A stretch of DNA of 64,000 bases. Origin: HGM04593 sp045644465. GTDB lineage: Bacteria; Bacteroidota; Bacteroidia; Bacteroidales; Bacteroidaceae. Of the stretch, positions 44,877 to 54,482 are shown one piece after another. Below the pieces are notes generated by a model. That model saw only the letters and a list, made by a program, of their open reading frames with translations. It was not told the DNA's origin and did not search any database. The position numbers were made by a program, and so were the translations under genes. Positions within the stretch are counted from its first letter, which is position 1. Each line of letters begins with the position of its first letter. Location of the stretch: assembly GCA_045644465.1 (NCBI GenBank), contig JAZRGV010000023.1:62001-126000 (forward strand). Direction: 5' to 3'.

Positions 44877-47300
44877 ATGATAAAGAAATTTCTTGTGGCT
44901 TTATGGGTGTTTATAGGGGTGTGCATGCTTGCTGTAACATTGCTTTTTGTTGCCATAGCGAATGGATGGATTGGTTATCTTCCTGATACCAGTGAACTTG
45001 AAAATCCTAACTATAAGTTTGCCTCACAAGTGCTTTCGTCCGATGGTAAAGAGATGGGTACTTGGTCGTATAGTAAGGAAAATCGTGTCTTTGTCGATTA
45101 TAAAGACTTGTCACCGCACTTGGTGGATGCTCTTATTGCAACCGAGGATGTTCGTTTTCATAGCCACTCTGGAATTGATGCAAGATCTCTTCTTCGTGCT
45201 ATAATAAAGAGCGGAATACTTATGCAGAAAAATGCAGGTGGTGGTAGTACCATCACTCAGCAGCTTGCAAAATTGCTATATTCTGAGGTGTCGGGAAACA
45301 AACTTGAGCGTTTGTACCAGAAACCTATAGAGTGGGTGATTGCCGTACAGCTTGAAAAACAATATACAAAAGAGGAGATAATAACTCTTTATCTCAATAA
45401 ATATGACTTTGGTTATAATGCAGTTGGTATTAAGAGTGCAGCTCATGTCTATTTCGGAAAGTTGCCAAGTGAACTGAATGTTGAAGAGGCAGCCATGCTT
45501 GTGGGTATGTGCAAGAATTCATCATTATATAATCCGCGCCGTCGCCCTGAAAAGACTAAAGAACGTCGTAATGTGGTGTTTATGCAGATGGAGAAGGCTG
45601 GTTGTATAACAAAAGAGGAACGCGATTCTTTGTCGGCGCTCGATCTTGTAATTGACTATCATCCGGCCGATCACAAAGCCGGTATTGCTACATATTTCAG
45701 AGAATACCTGCGCTTGTATATGACGGCAAAGAAACCTGAACGCAAGAACTATCGTGGCTGGCAGATGCAGAAATTCTACGAGGATTCTTTGAATTGGGAG
45801 AATGATGCTCTGTTCGGTTGGTGTAACAAGAATAAAAAGGCGAATGGCGAATATTATAATGTTTATACCGATGGATTGAAGATACATACAACTATTGATT
45901 CCCGTATGCAGGCTTATCTTGAAGAGGCTGTTCAGGAGCACGTTGTAGAGTATCTGCAGCCACGTTTCTTTGAGTCTAAAAAGGGACAGAAGACTGCTCC
46001 GTTTACAAATGAACTGACAATGGAGGAGGTTGAAAAAATTCTGAACCGAGCTATGAAACAGAGCGACCGCTATCGCATAATGAAGAAGAATGGCAGTAGT
46101 GAGGAGGATATTATAGAGGCTTTTAACACTCCTTACGAAATGGAGATATTTACTTACAGCGGAACTAAGGATACTCTAATGTCGCCATTGGATTCAATAA
46201 AATATTATAAGTATTTCTTGAGAACCGGTGTGATGTCAATGGATCCTATTACCGGTGAGGTAAAAGCCTATGTGGGTGGAACGAACTATTATCAGTTCAA
46301 ATATGATATGGCCGGTGTGGGTCGTCGTCAAGTGGGTTCAACAATCAAACCTTACCTTTATTCTCTTGCTATGGAGAATGGTTTGACTCCATGTGATGAA
46401 ACAAAAAATGTTGAGCAGACTCTTGTTACTGAGGACGGAAGACTATGGAGTCCAAGAAACTCTTCGAGAAACCGCTATGGCGAGATTGTAACGTTGCGTT
46501 GGGGACTCGCCACGTCGAATAACTGGATATCGGCTTATGTAATGAGTAAACTCAATCCTTACTCTTTGAAAAAACTTATTCATCAGTTCGGTTTGCTTAA
46601 CAAGGATATTTCTCCTACACCGTCGCTTTGTCTTGGTGTGTGTGATGCTTCTGTTGCCGAAATGGTAAGTGCTTATACTACATTTGTTGGAAAGGGTATT
46701 CGTACATCGCCACTCCTGGTAACACATATCGAGGATAATGCCGGCAATGTTGTTGCTTCATTCTCTGCAATTAAAACCGAGGTTATCAGCGAGGAGAGCT
46801 CGTATAAGATGATTGAGATGTTGCGTGCTGTTGTTAATGAGGGTACTGGTGGACGCATTAGACGTGTGTATGGCATCAAGGCCGATATGGGTGCAAAGAC
46901 CGGTACTACTCAGAATAACTCCGATGGTTGGTTTATGGGATTCACTCCTTCGCTTGTAACCGGATGCTGGGTAGGTGGTGAGGAACGTGATATTCACTTT
47001 GACCGCATGAGTGAAGGTCAGGGAGCTACTGTAGCTCTGCCTATTTGGGGACTTTATATGAACAAAGTCTATGCCGATGAGACGTTGCCTTATTCACAGG
47101 ATGAGAAATTCGATATACCCGAAGATTTTGATCCTTGTGGTGATTCACGTTTGGTTTCGGAAGTGGAAGATGATGTAGATGAAAATTCTACAGAAATTAC
47201 TCCTGATTCGGAATCTGTAACAGAAGAGGTTATTGTTCCAAAGCCTGCAAAGAAAAAAGGCGAGGCCGAAGTAGAAGCTGTTGAAGACTTTTTTGAGTAA
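44877..47300 (+). CDS. mrcA: Penicillin-binding protein 1A (bifunctional)
   Basis: 807 residues from ATG 44877. A short cytoplasmic start and membrane anchor (about 5-28) precede the GT51 glycosyltransferase with EDVRFHSHSGID, GGSTITQQLAK and the region KPIEWVIAVQLEKQYTKEEIITLYLNKYDFG. The transpeptidase domain has STIK (active serine), SNN and KTGT. The C-terminal 60 residues are acidic and low-complexity. It polymerises and crosslinks peptidoglycan in the periplasm. The M16-like gene follows after three bases. The short leftward frame extension upstream lacks conserved sequence. Confidence 0.93.
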   Translation: MIKKFLVALWVFIGVCMLAVTLLFVAIANGWIGYLPDTSELENPNYKFASQVLSSDGKEMGTWSYSKENRVFVDYKDLSPHLVDALIATEDVRFHSHSGIDARSLLRAIIKSGILMQKNAGGGSTITQQLAKLLYSEVSGNKLERLYQKPIEWVIAVQLEKQYTKEEIITLYLNKYDFGYNAVGIKSAAHVYFGKLPSELNVEEAAMLVGMCKNSSLYNPRRRPEKTKERRNVVFMQMEKAGCITKEERDSLSALDLVIDYHPADHKAGIATYFREYLRLYMTAKKPERKNYRGWQMQKFYEDSLNWENDALFGWCNKNKKANGEYYNVYTDGLKIHTTIDSRMQAYLEEAVQEHVVEYLQPRFFESKKGQKTAPFTNELTMEEVEKILNRAMKQSDRYRIMKKNGSSEEDIIEAFNTPYEMEIFTYSGTKDTLMSPLDSIKYYKYFLRTGVMSMDPITGEVKAYVGGTNYYQFKYDMAGVGRRQVGSTIKPYLYSLAMENGLTPCDETKNVEQTLVTEDGRLWSPRNSSRNRYGEIVTLRWGLATSNNWISAYVMSKLNPYSLKKLIHQFGLLNKDISPTPSLCLGVCDASVAEMVSAYTTFVGKGIRTSPLLVTHIEDNAGNVVASFSAIKTEVISEESSYKMIEMLRAVVNEGTGGRIRRVYGIKADMGAKTGTTQNNSDGWFMGFTPSLVTGCWVGGEERDIHFDRMSEGQGATVALPIWGLYMNKVYADETLPYSQDEKFDIPEDFDPCGDSRLVSEVEDDVDENSTEITPDSESVTEEVIVPKPAKKKGEAEVEAVEDFFE

Positions 47301-47303
47301 TTT

Positions 47304-48575
47304 ATGATTATACCTCCTTCCATAAATCCGGTTGTTGTTGATAAGATGGCTCTGCCTGTTGAGGTTGTAATGCCCAACGGTGTTGCTATGTATGTGCTTA
47401 AGGGACATGACAAAGGAATAGTCAGACTTGAGCTGCTTTTCAAAGGAGGATATGCCATTCAGGATAAACCTTTGCAGGCTACATTTACCAATCGTATGTT
47501 GCGCGAAGGAGCTGGAGCATTGTCTTCTGATGAGATTTCGCAAAAACTTGATTACTACGGAGCGTGGATAGAGAGTTATTCATCACAAAAATGCAACCAT
47601 TTGGTACTATATTGCCTTTCAAAGCATTTTGCCCCGTTGCTTACATTGCTTGAGACAATTGTAAAGGTTCCTCTCTTTCCCGAGAGTAATCTCGACGTTG
47701 TGCGAAGAAGTGGAAAGGCGCATTTCGATGTTAATTCCAAAAAGGTGGATGTTGTTGCTCAGCGTCATTTTGAACATGCTTTGTGGGGCGATGAACATCC
47801 TTTGGGACACATTGTTGAGAGTGCTGACTACGATAACATCACACGCAACGACCTTTTGGATTATTATAAGAGGGTATATAACAGTGGCAATCTGTCAATA
47901 TTTATCTCGGGCGATGTCGATGAATTGGAGTTGTCGGCAGTAAAGAATGTTTTTGGTATTGATAAGTGGGGTGAGTGTTGCAGTAAAGGCGAATCTGTTG
48001 TTAATGCTCCTTGCTCAATGAAAGGCAGGCAAAGTGTGTGTATTGAAGGTACAGTCCAGTCGGGTGTAAAGCTTGGATTTATGGCTATGGATATTACAAA
48101 TCCCGATTTTCATAAATTCCGTTTTCTCACAGTTTTGCTTGGAGGGTATTTCGGCAGTCGTTTGATGTCTAATATTCGAGAAGAGAATGGATATACTTAT
48201 CATATTTCGGCCGAGGTTGATGCTTATGGCAAACGCAATGCCTTTATGATAAGCTCGGAAACGGCAAACGAGTATGTTGAACTTTGTATAAAAGAGATTT
48301 ATAATGAGCTTGACAAGCTATGCAACGAGCCTATAGAGGAGAGTGAAGTAGAGCATGTCCGCAATTATATTCTTGGCGAAATGTGTCGCGAATGCGAAGG
48401 TCTGACTGCTAAATCAGAGGTTTTTGTAAACGCTTGGTTGTCAGGGCAATCGTTTGCGTCTGTTAACGAATATCTTGAGGCTGTAAAGAGTGTTACCGCA
48501 AGTGAACTTATGGAGGTTGCCAAGAAGTATATAAAACCTTCGGAAATGATTGAAGTTGTAGTCGGTGATATTTGA
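47304..48575 (+). CDS. M16-family homologue without the HxxEH zinc motif
   Basis: 423 residues with no signal peptide. The two M16 domains are recognisable (VMPNGVAMYVLKG, EGAGALSSDEIS, then a C-terminal QSGVKLGFMAM and the R/Y element NIREENGYTYHISAEVDAYG). Where active enzymes have HxxEH, this protein has TFTNRMLREG, so zinc binding is lost and it is predicted non-catalytic. Such subunits pair with an active M16 partner in some bacteria. The active M16 gene in the window (27.8 kb) is not adjacent. Co-transcribed with PBP1A. Confidence 0.82.
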   Translation: MIIPPSINPVVVDKMALPVEVVMPNGVAMYVLKGHDKGIVRLELLFKGGYAIQDKPLQATFTNRMLREGAGALSSDEISQKLDYYGAWIESYSSQKCNHLVLYCLSKHFAPLLTLLETIVKVPLFPESNLDVVRRSGKAHFDVNSKKVDVVAQRHFEHALWGDEHPLGHIVESADYDNITRNDLLDYYKRVYNSGNLSIFISGDVDELELSAVKNVFGIDKWGECCSKGESVVNAPCSMKGRQSVCIEGTVQSGVKLGFMAMDITNPDFHKFRFLTVLLGGYFGSRLMSNIREENGYTYHISAEVDAYGKRNAFMISSETANEYVELCIKEIYNELDKLCNEPIEESEVEHVRNYILGEMCRECEGLTAKSEVFVNAWLSGQSFASVNEYLEAVKSVTASELMEVAKKYIKPSEMIEVVVGDI

Positions 48576-48619
48576 TTATCTGCAGCATTTCTTTTGCATA
48601 GAAAATAAATTGTCCTAAA

Positions 48620-48651
48620 TTGTCTTTTTTTCAACTTTCTTATTATCTTTG
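48620..48651 (+). promoter_or_regulatory. Promoter of the MORN-repeat gene cluster
   Basis: TTG at 48620-48622, a 21-base spacer, TATCTTTG at 48644-48651 followed by CG. A leader of about 140 bases precedes the start codon at 48800. This promoter could drive the run of same-strand genes to about 60.2 kb. Confidence 0.65.
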
Positions 48652-48799
48652 CGAATAACCGCAAGGATATGTTGTGCATGTTGTGGTGTATTCTGATTTT
48701 AATATTTCCTAACTTGCCACTCTCTCTTTGCGTTAAAGCATTGGGAATGTGAGATGTAAAAAACACTTTTGTTGCATTCCGGCTATAACAAGGATAGTA

Positions 48800-49978
48800 A
48801 TGAAACTGAATTTACTTATACTGTTTTTCTTTCTTTCTTTTGGCATGACATCAAATGCCAAATCTTTAGTGTCGCCTATTGCTAAAAAGTATCAGGTCGA
48901 TACAATTAACACCGCACGAAATAAAAAAAATAACCGCATAGTGGAACTGACTTTGAAAGGCGGTGCCAAATATGTGGGAGAAGCCCGTTTAAGACGTCCT
49001 CATGGCGTAGGTAAAGCTACATACAAGAACGGTAATGTATATGAGGGCGAGTTTTCTAAAGGGAAACGTTCCGGCAAAGGCAAACTGCTGTATGCTAATG
49101 GTGATAGATATGTGGGTGGCTTTGAAAAAGATTCTCTTCATGGTAATGGAAAAATGTTCTATGTCGATGGCTCTGTTTTTGAAGGTTCGTGGGAATATGG
49201 CACAAGAAACGAATTTGGTTGTATGATATATTCCAACGGAGATTCATATGTTGGTTGTTGGAATGGTAACAAGCGTTCGGGAAAAGGTGATTATCGTTTT
49301 TCCGAAGGTGCATCATATGAAGGAGAGTGGAAAGATGATGAATATTCCGGTAATGGTGTCTTTGTGTGGAGCGATGGCAGCAGGTATTCCGGAACATGGC
49401 TCGACGGTAAACGCAACGGGTATGGCGAATATCTGTTTGCCGATAGTGCGACATACAAAGGCGAGTGGCTCAATAATATGTGTGAAGGGTATGGCGTATA
49501 TACTACAACAGACGGCTCGCAATATAAAGGTTTGTTTAAAAGTGGTAAATGGCATGGCGAAGGTTGCTATATAGCAAGTGATAGTTCTGTTTATGAAGGA
49601 ACATTTGTTGATGGTATGCGTCATGGTGAAGGCACAATGCTTTTTTCCAATGGTGATACTTACAAAGGAAGTTGGGAAAACAATAAACGTAGCGGTAAGG
49701 GTGTATATACATGGCTTAACGGTGATGTTTATGAAGGAGATTGGAAAAACGATGCAATGCATGGAGCAGGAGTGCTTCGTTTGAATAGCGGAATTGAATA
49801 CAAAGGTGGATACCTGGAAGGCAATGAAAGCGGTGCCGGTGTTGCTATAGATAAAGACGGAGTACGTTACGAAGGAACATTCGTAGAAGGATTACGCGAC
49901 GGCAAGTTCCTTGTCAAGGATGCTGAAGGAAACGTCGTTGGAAAGTGTGTTTACAATTCGGGAATATTGAAAAAATAA
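48800..49978 (+). CDS. Exported MORN-repeat protein
   Basis: 392 residues from ATG 48800, with a signal peptide (MKLNLLILFFFLSFGMTSNA). About 14 MORN repeats of 23 residues fill residues 60-375, each starting Y-x-G-x-W/F (for example YEGEFSKGKRSGKG, YKGSWENNKRSGKGVY). MORN repeats form an elongated beta sheet that mediates binding; in bacteria their partners are mostly unknown. It heads a same-strand cluster, with YhcH seven bases downstream. Confidence 0.9.
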   Translation: MKLNLLILFFFLSFGMTSNAKSLVSPIAKKYQVDTINTARNKKNNRIVELTLKGGAKYVGEARLRRPHGVGKATYKNGNVYEGEFSKGKRSGKGKLLYANGDRYVGGFEKDSLHGNGKMFYVDGSVFEGSWEYGTRNEFGCMIYSNGDSYVGCWNGNKRSGKGDYRFSEGASYEGEWKDDEYSGNGVFVWSDGSRYSGTWLDGKRNGYGEYLFADSATYKGEWLNNMCEGYGVYTTTDGSQYKGLFKSGKWHGEGCYIASDSSVYEGTFVDGMRHGEGTMLFSNGDTYKGSWENNKRSGKGVYTWLNGDVYEGDWKNDAMHGAGVLRLNSGIEYKGGYLEGNESGAGVAIDKDGVRYEGTFVEGLRDGKFLVKDAEGNVVGKCVYNSGILKK

Positions 49979-49985
49979 CAGTACG

Positions 49986-50435
49986 ATGATACTTGATACA
50001 ATTGATAATTTTGGGAAATATCTCTCTTTGAATCCTAATTTTGCAAAAGCTTTGGAATTCTTGCAGAACAGCAATCTTGCAGAGTTGCCTCTTGGCAGAA
50101 ACGAAGTTTATGGAGACTTGGTTTATGCAAATGTTGTTGAGGTAAAGGTTAAAAGCAAAGAAGAGGCTCCAATTGAGATACATCGTAAATACATCGATGT
50201 GCACGTTCCACTAACTGCAGACGAGATAATTGGATATACTCCTATGAATGAATTGCCATATGCGGATTTTGTGGAGGAAGATGATGCAGCACTGTATCCT
50301 GCATCATTGTTGGCACGTGATTATTTCAACGTAAAAATAGGTGAGTTCGCTATATTTTTTCCACAAGACGGACATGCTCCGGCCATAACGGACAAGCCAT
50401 TGAAAAAGATTATAATAAAGGTGGCAATGCCATAA
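49986..50435 (+). CDS. YhcH/YjgK/YiaL family protein
   Basis: 149 residues matching the DUF386 cupin-like family: IHRKYIDVHVPLTADEIIGY and FAIFFPQDGHAPAI with the histidines of the putative metal site. Related proteins include NanQ/YhcH, an anomerase linked to sialic acid use, and EbgC-like subunits. A sugar-related role is likely; the substrate is not deducible. It sits just before glgB (40-base gap). Confidence 0.85.
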   Translation: MILDTIDNFGKYLSLNPNFAKALEFLQNSNLAELPLGRNEVYGDLVYANVVEVKVKSKEEAPIEIHRKYIDVHVPLTADEIIGYTPMNELPYADFVEEDDAALYPASLLARDYFNVKIGEFAIFFPQDGHAPAITDKPLKKIIIKVAMP

Positions 50436-50475
50436 AGTAAAAACTAAACTAATAACAACCATAAATATATAAGCC

Positions 50476-52482
50476 ATGCTGAAATTTGTAGAACGCGATC
50501 CCTATCTAGCTCCATATAATTTGAGTATCGAGGGCAGACACAACTATTTTATTCAAAGGGAAAGAGAACTGACAAAAAACGGAAGACAGACATTGTCTGA
50601 TTTCGCTTCGGGTTATTTATACTTCGGTCTTCATAGAACATCTACTGGATGGGTGTTTCGTGAGTGGGCTCCAAATGCTACACGAATAGTTCTGATTGGT
50701 GACTTCTCTAATTGGGAAGAGTTACCTCAATACGAGCTGAAACAACTTGCAGGTGGTGTTTGGGAACGTAAAATGCCTCTCAAAGCTATGGCTCACGGTC
50801 AACACTTCAAGATGAAAGTGTATTGGAAAGGCGGTTGTGGCGAACGTGTGCCTGCATGGGCACGCAGAGTAGTGCAAGACGAAGCTACAAAAATATTCAG
50901 TGCACAAGTCTGGGACCCACAGCAGCAATATATATTCAAAAATAAGAAGTTCACTCCTAAACGCACCCCATTGCTTATATATGAGTGCCATATAGGTATG
51001 GCGCAAGAGGAGGAAAAGGTAGGTACATATCGTGAATTTAAGGATAAAGTTCTACCTCGTATTGCAGCCGATGGATATAACTGCATACAGATTATGGCTA
51101 TACAGGAGCATCCTTATTATGGTAGCTTCGGATATCATGTATCGAGCTTCTTTGCAGCTTCATCACGCTTTGGTACTCCCGAAGAATTGAAGGAACTTAT
51201 TGATACTGCTCATGGAATGGGTATCGCTGTTATCATGGACCTTGTTCATTCACATGCAGTAAAGAACGAAAATGAGGGACTTGGACTTCTTGACGGTGAC
51301 CCTGCACAATACTTCTACGGTGATGACAAACGTGTGCATAGCGCATGGGATTCTCTCTGTTTCGACTATGGCAAAAACGAGGTGATACATTTCCTTCTTT
51401 CGAATTGTAAGTACTGGCTCGAGGAGTTCAAGTTCGACGGTTTCCGCTTCGATGGTGTAACATCAATGATTTACTATAGCCATGGTCTTGGAGAGGCTTT
51501 CTGCAACTATGGTGACTATTACAATGCTGGACAGAATGGCGATGCCATCTGTTATTTGACATTGGCAAACCGTTTGATTCACCAATTGAATCCCAAAGCT
51601 ATAACAATTGCCGAAGAGGTTTCCGGTATGCCGGGATTGGCTGCACCTATAGAAGATGGCGGATACGGTTTCGACTACCGTATGGCTATGAACATCCCTG
51701 ATTTCTGGATAAAGATAATCAAGGAACGTAAGGATGAGGATTGGAAACCTTCTGAGATATTCTGGGAACTTACCAACCGTCGTAAGGATGAAAAGACCAT
51801 TTCATATGCCGAGAGTCATGACCAGGCACTTGTGGGTGATAAGACAATCATTTTCCGCCTTGTTGATGCCGATATGTATTGGCATTTCAACCGTGGCGAT
51901 GAAACATATATGGTGTCACGCGGTATCGCTTTGCATAAGATGATACGTCTTATGACTCTTGCAACAATCAACGGCGGATATCTTAACTTCATGGGTAATG
52001 AATTCGGACATCCCGAATGGATTGATTTCCCACGTGAGGGTAACGGATGGAGCCACAAATACGCACGTCGTCAGTGGAGTCTTGTCGATAATCCAAACTA
52101 CAACTATACTTTGCTTGGTCAGTTCGACAAAGAGATGATTGAACTTATAGGTGATGTCCGTAATTTCCAGAACCGTCCTGTTCAGGAGATATGGCACAAC
52201 GACGGTGATCAGGTGTTGGCTTTCTCGCGTAAAGATTTGATTTTTGTGTTTAACTTCAGTCATAACCGTTCGTTTACCGATTATGGTCTGCTTGTTCCCG
52301 AAGGTTCATACAATATAGTGCTGAATACCGACGCAGAGCGTTTCGGTGGTCATGCGAATGTGGATGAAACACAGACACACTTTACTATGTACGACAAACT
52401 TCACGCACGTCGCAAGAAAGGCTGGCTACAACTATATATCCCTGCCCGTACAGCGCTTGTGTTGAAGAAGAATAAGGAATAA
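50476..52482 (+). CDS. glgB: 1,4-alpha-glucan branching enzyme (GH13)
   Basis: 668 residues. An N-terminal CBM48 (about 50-130, FREWAPNATRIVLIGDFSNW) precedes the GH13 barrel with MDLVHSHA, DGFRFDGVTSM (nucleophile Asp), ITIAEEVSG (acid Glu) and SYAESHDQAL. The C-terminal beta domain ends in LVLKKNK. The shorter, eukaryote-like form is usual in Bacteroidetes. It makes alpha-1,6 branches in glycogen in the cytoplasm. No glgA or glgP is in the window. Confidence 0.93.
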   Translation: MLKFVERDPYLAPYNLSIEGRHNYFIQRERELTKNGRQTLSDFASGYLYFGLHRTSTGWVFREWAPNATRIVLIGDFSNWEELPQYELKQLAGGVWERKMPLKAMAHGQHFKMKVYWKGGCGERVPAWARRVVQDEATKIFSAQVWDPQQQYIFKNKKFTPKRTPLLIYECHIGMAQEEEKVGTYREFKDKVLPRIAADGYNCIQIMAIQEHPYYGSFGYHVSSFFAASSRFGTPEELKELIDTAHGMGIAVIMDLVHSHAVKNENEGLGLLDGDPAQYFYGDDKRVHSAWDSLCFDYGKNEVIHFLLSNCKYWLEEFKFDGFRFDGVTSMIYYSHGLGEAFCNYGDYYNAGQNGDAICYLTLANRLIHQLNPKAITIAEEVSGMPGLAAPIEDGGYGFDYRMAMNIPDFWIKIIKERKDEDWKPSEIFWELTNRRKDEKTISYAESHDQALVGDKTIIFRLVDADMYWHFNRGDETYMVSRGIALHKMIRLMTLATINGGYLNFMGNEFGHPEWIDFPREGNGWSHKYARRQWSLVDNPNYNYTLLGQFDKEMIELIGDVRNFQNRPVQEIWHNDGDQVLAFSRKDLIFVFNFSHNRSFTDYGLLVPEGSYNIVLNTDAERFGGHANVDETQTHFTMYDKLHARRKKGWLQLYIPARTALVLKKNKE

Positions 52483-52491
52483 TATCATTTG

Positions 52492-53640
52492 ATGAGAAAT
52501 AAAGAAGAGATACGTTTGCAAAGAGTTGTGATGGCATTTTGTGCCATCCTCTTTGCCGTGTTCTCATTTCTGTTTGTAGCCAGGTATCAAAGCACTTTAC
52601 TTGAACTTTTGTATGAAAAGGTGGCAACCGGTAAATTGCAGTATAACGCTTATGTTGTTGCTGCTGTAATTACAACTGCGTTAACTGTTTTTGCGTTGTG
52701 GCTGAACCGATATACAGGGTTTAAGCGTGAGTGGACAGCATTTTCATTCATGCCTTCGGCATTGTTGCTGGCTTTTGTTACAGACATTGACCGCTCACTT
52801 TACACCGGCGAATACGATTTTCTGAAATGGATAATTGTGTTTGCTTTAGCTCTCTTTGCCTATGCGGCTTTCTCTTTTGTGCTTCGCAGAGTCCTTTTTG
52901 CCAAGATTAAGAACATCGCAATGAGTGCAAATAGAATAATATGGAGAAACTTGATGCTGTTTGTTATTCTTTTCTCTTTGGTTGGTTTTCTATCCAATGG
53001 AGAAGAGAATTTTAAACGTGAAGTGCTTGTTGCATCACATTATAAAAAAGGAGATGTTGAGAGGGCACTCAAAGTTGGTGTGCGCTCGAATGTTGCCTCA
53101 CATACTTTAACTGCTCAAAGAGCATATATACTTGCCAAAGAGGGGTTGCTTGGAGAGAAACTGTTTGAGTATCCTCAATTGTATGGAGCCGAAGGACTCA
53201 TTCCCGATGTTGTACAAACATCGCCACTTGTTCCTGACAGTGTATTCACAATGCTTGGGGTGGTGCCTGGAGATGGTGAAAAAGCAAGAGATTTGTTGAA
53301 ACGTGCATTGGATGCCGATGATGTTTCAAACGCTGTCAAGGACTATTATTTGTCGGCTCTGTTGCTCGATAGATGTATAGTGGAATTTGTTGATGCAGTG
53401 GAAACCCTTTATCCTGACACAGAAATAACCGATTTACCCAAACACTATCAGGAAGCACTTATGCTTTACTCAAATATAGAGGGTGCAGAACAGATGGTTG
53501 AGAACAATGCTATGTTGGAGCAATTTGAGTTGTTCAAAGCTTTAGAGTGTGAACACGATGATTTCTTTGTTCGAGGCAACTATCTTCGTCGCAAGTTCGG
53601 ACATACATATTGGTGGTATTGTCTATACGGAAATATATAA
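52492..53640 (+). CDS. Membrane protein of unknown function (DUF6057-like)
   Basis: 382 residues from ATG 52492, nine bases after glgB. Four to five membrane helices lie in the first 170 residues. A soluble C-terminal half of helical repeats follows (RALKVGVRSNVASHTLTAQRAYILAKEGLLGEKLF, then KHYQEALMLYSNI), resembling TPR-type proteins. The pattern recalls the DUF6057 membrane proteins of Bacteroides, but I am not certain. The C-terminus ends HTYWWYCLYGNI. Confidence 0.6.
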   Translation: MRNKEEIRLQRVVMAFCAILFAVFSFLFVARYQSTLLELLYEKVATGKLQYNAYVVAAVITTALTVFALWLNRYTGFKREWTAFSFMPSALLLAFVTDIDRSLYTGEYDFLKWIIVFALALFAYAAFSFVLRRVLFAKIKNIAMSANRIIWRNLMLFVILFSLVGFLSNGEENFKREVLVASHYKKGDVERALKVGVRSNVASHTLTAQRAYILAKEGLLGEKLFEYPQLYGAEGLIPDVVQTSPLVPDSVFTMLGVVPGDGEKARDLLKRALDADDVSNAVKDYYLSALLLDRCIVEFVDAVETLYPDTEITDLPKHYQEALMLYSNIEGAEQMVENNAMLEQFELFKALECEHDDFFVRGNYLRRKFGHTYWWYCLYGNI

Positions 53641-53697
53641 TAATAAATACTATTCTAACCGGAGTCTTTTGTAGGTTTGATGGTGAAATAAGAACTG

Positions 53698-54468
53698 ATG
53701 AAAAAGATAATTACTTTTTTTACCTTGATGCTTTGTATGTTTGCTACGGCACAAGAGGTTGCTGTTGGCAAATATCTTTATATATATCACAGCGACAAGA
53801 GTGTTGAGCAAATTTCGGTTTCAGAGATTGACAGCTTGAAATTTGTAGATGCTGTTATTGTGCCGTCTCAAGACTCTCTTTCTGCAACATCGCAATATGC
53901 TGCTGTTGACCTTGGGTTGCCAAGCGGTATAAAATGGGCTGTATGCAATGTCGGCGCAACGGCTTCCGAAGAGTATGGCAATTATTATGCCTGGGGTGAA
54001 GTTGAAGAAAAGAAGGATTACACATGGGAAACCTATAAATGGTGCAACGGAAGTGATAATGCTATAACAAAGTATTGTGGCGAAGAAAATTCAGGTAATG
54101 TTGATAATAAAACCATTCTGGAACCCGAAGATGATGTTGCCCAAAAACAATGGGGTAGTAACTGGCGTATGCCTACAGAGAGTGAATTTAAAGAGCTTGT
54201 TGAAAAGTGTGAATGGCTTCGAACCACTCTCAACAATGTCCAAGGCTACAAAATTACGGGAACTAATGGAAACAGCATATTTCTTCCCTTTGCAGGCTAT
54301 CGCAAAGGAACCGAATTTCACGTTGTTGGTTTCTGTGGCTATTATTGGGGCTCTGTAGTTTCTGCTTCATCTTATGCCGCAGGGTCGGCCATACTGGAAA
54401 ACGATACCTGTAGGTTCAATTACGACAAGCGTTGTTACGGTTTCACAGTGCGTCCTGTGTGTGAATAG
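53698..54468 (+). CDS. Exported Fib_succ_major-domain protein
   Basis: 256 residues with a signal peptide (MKKIITFFTLMLCMFATAQ). The C-terminal domain (about 70-256) is the Fibrobacter succinogenes major paralogous type: AVDLGLPSGIKWAVCNVGA, YYAWGE, WGSNWRMPTESEFKELVEKCEW, FLPFAGYR, YYWGSV, and FTVRPVCE at the end. Such domains are common on surface or secreted proteins in Bacteroidales, and their ligand is unknown. It is 14 bases before the sensor kinase gene. Confidence 0.82.
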   Translation: MKKIITFFTLMLCMFATAQEVAVGKYLYIYHSDKSVEQISVSEIDSLKFVDAVIVPSQDSLSATSQYAAVDLGLPSGIKWAVCNVGATASEEYGNYYAWGEVEEKKDYTWETYKWCNGSDNAITKYCGEENSGNVDNKTILEPEDDVAQKQWGSNWRMPTESEFKELVEKCEWLRTTLNNVQGYKITGTNGNSIFLPFAGYRKGTEFHVVGFCGYYWGSVVSASSYAAGSAILENDTCRFNYDKRCYGFTVRPVCE

Positions 54469-54482
54469 ATGATATTCTATAA

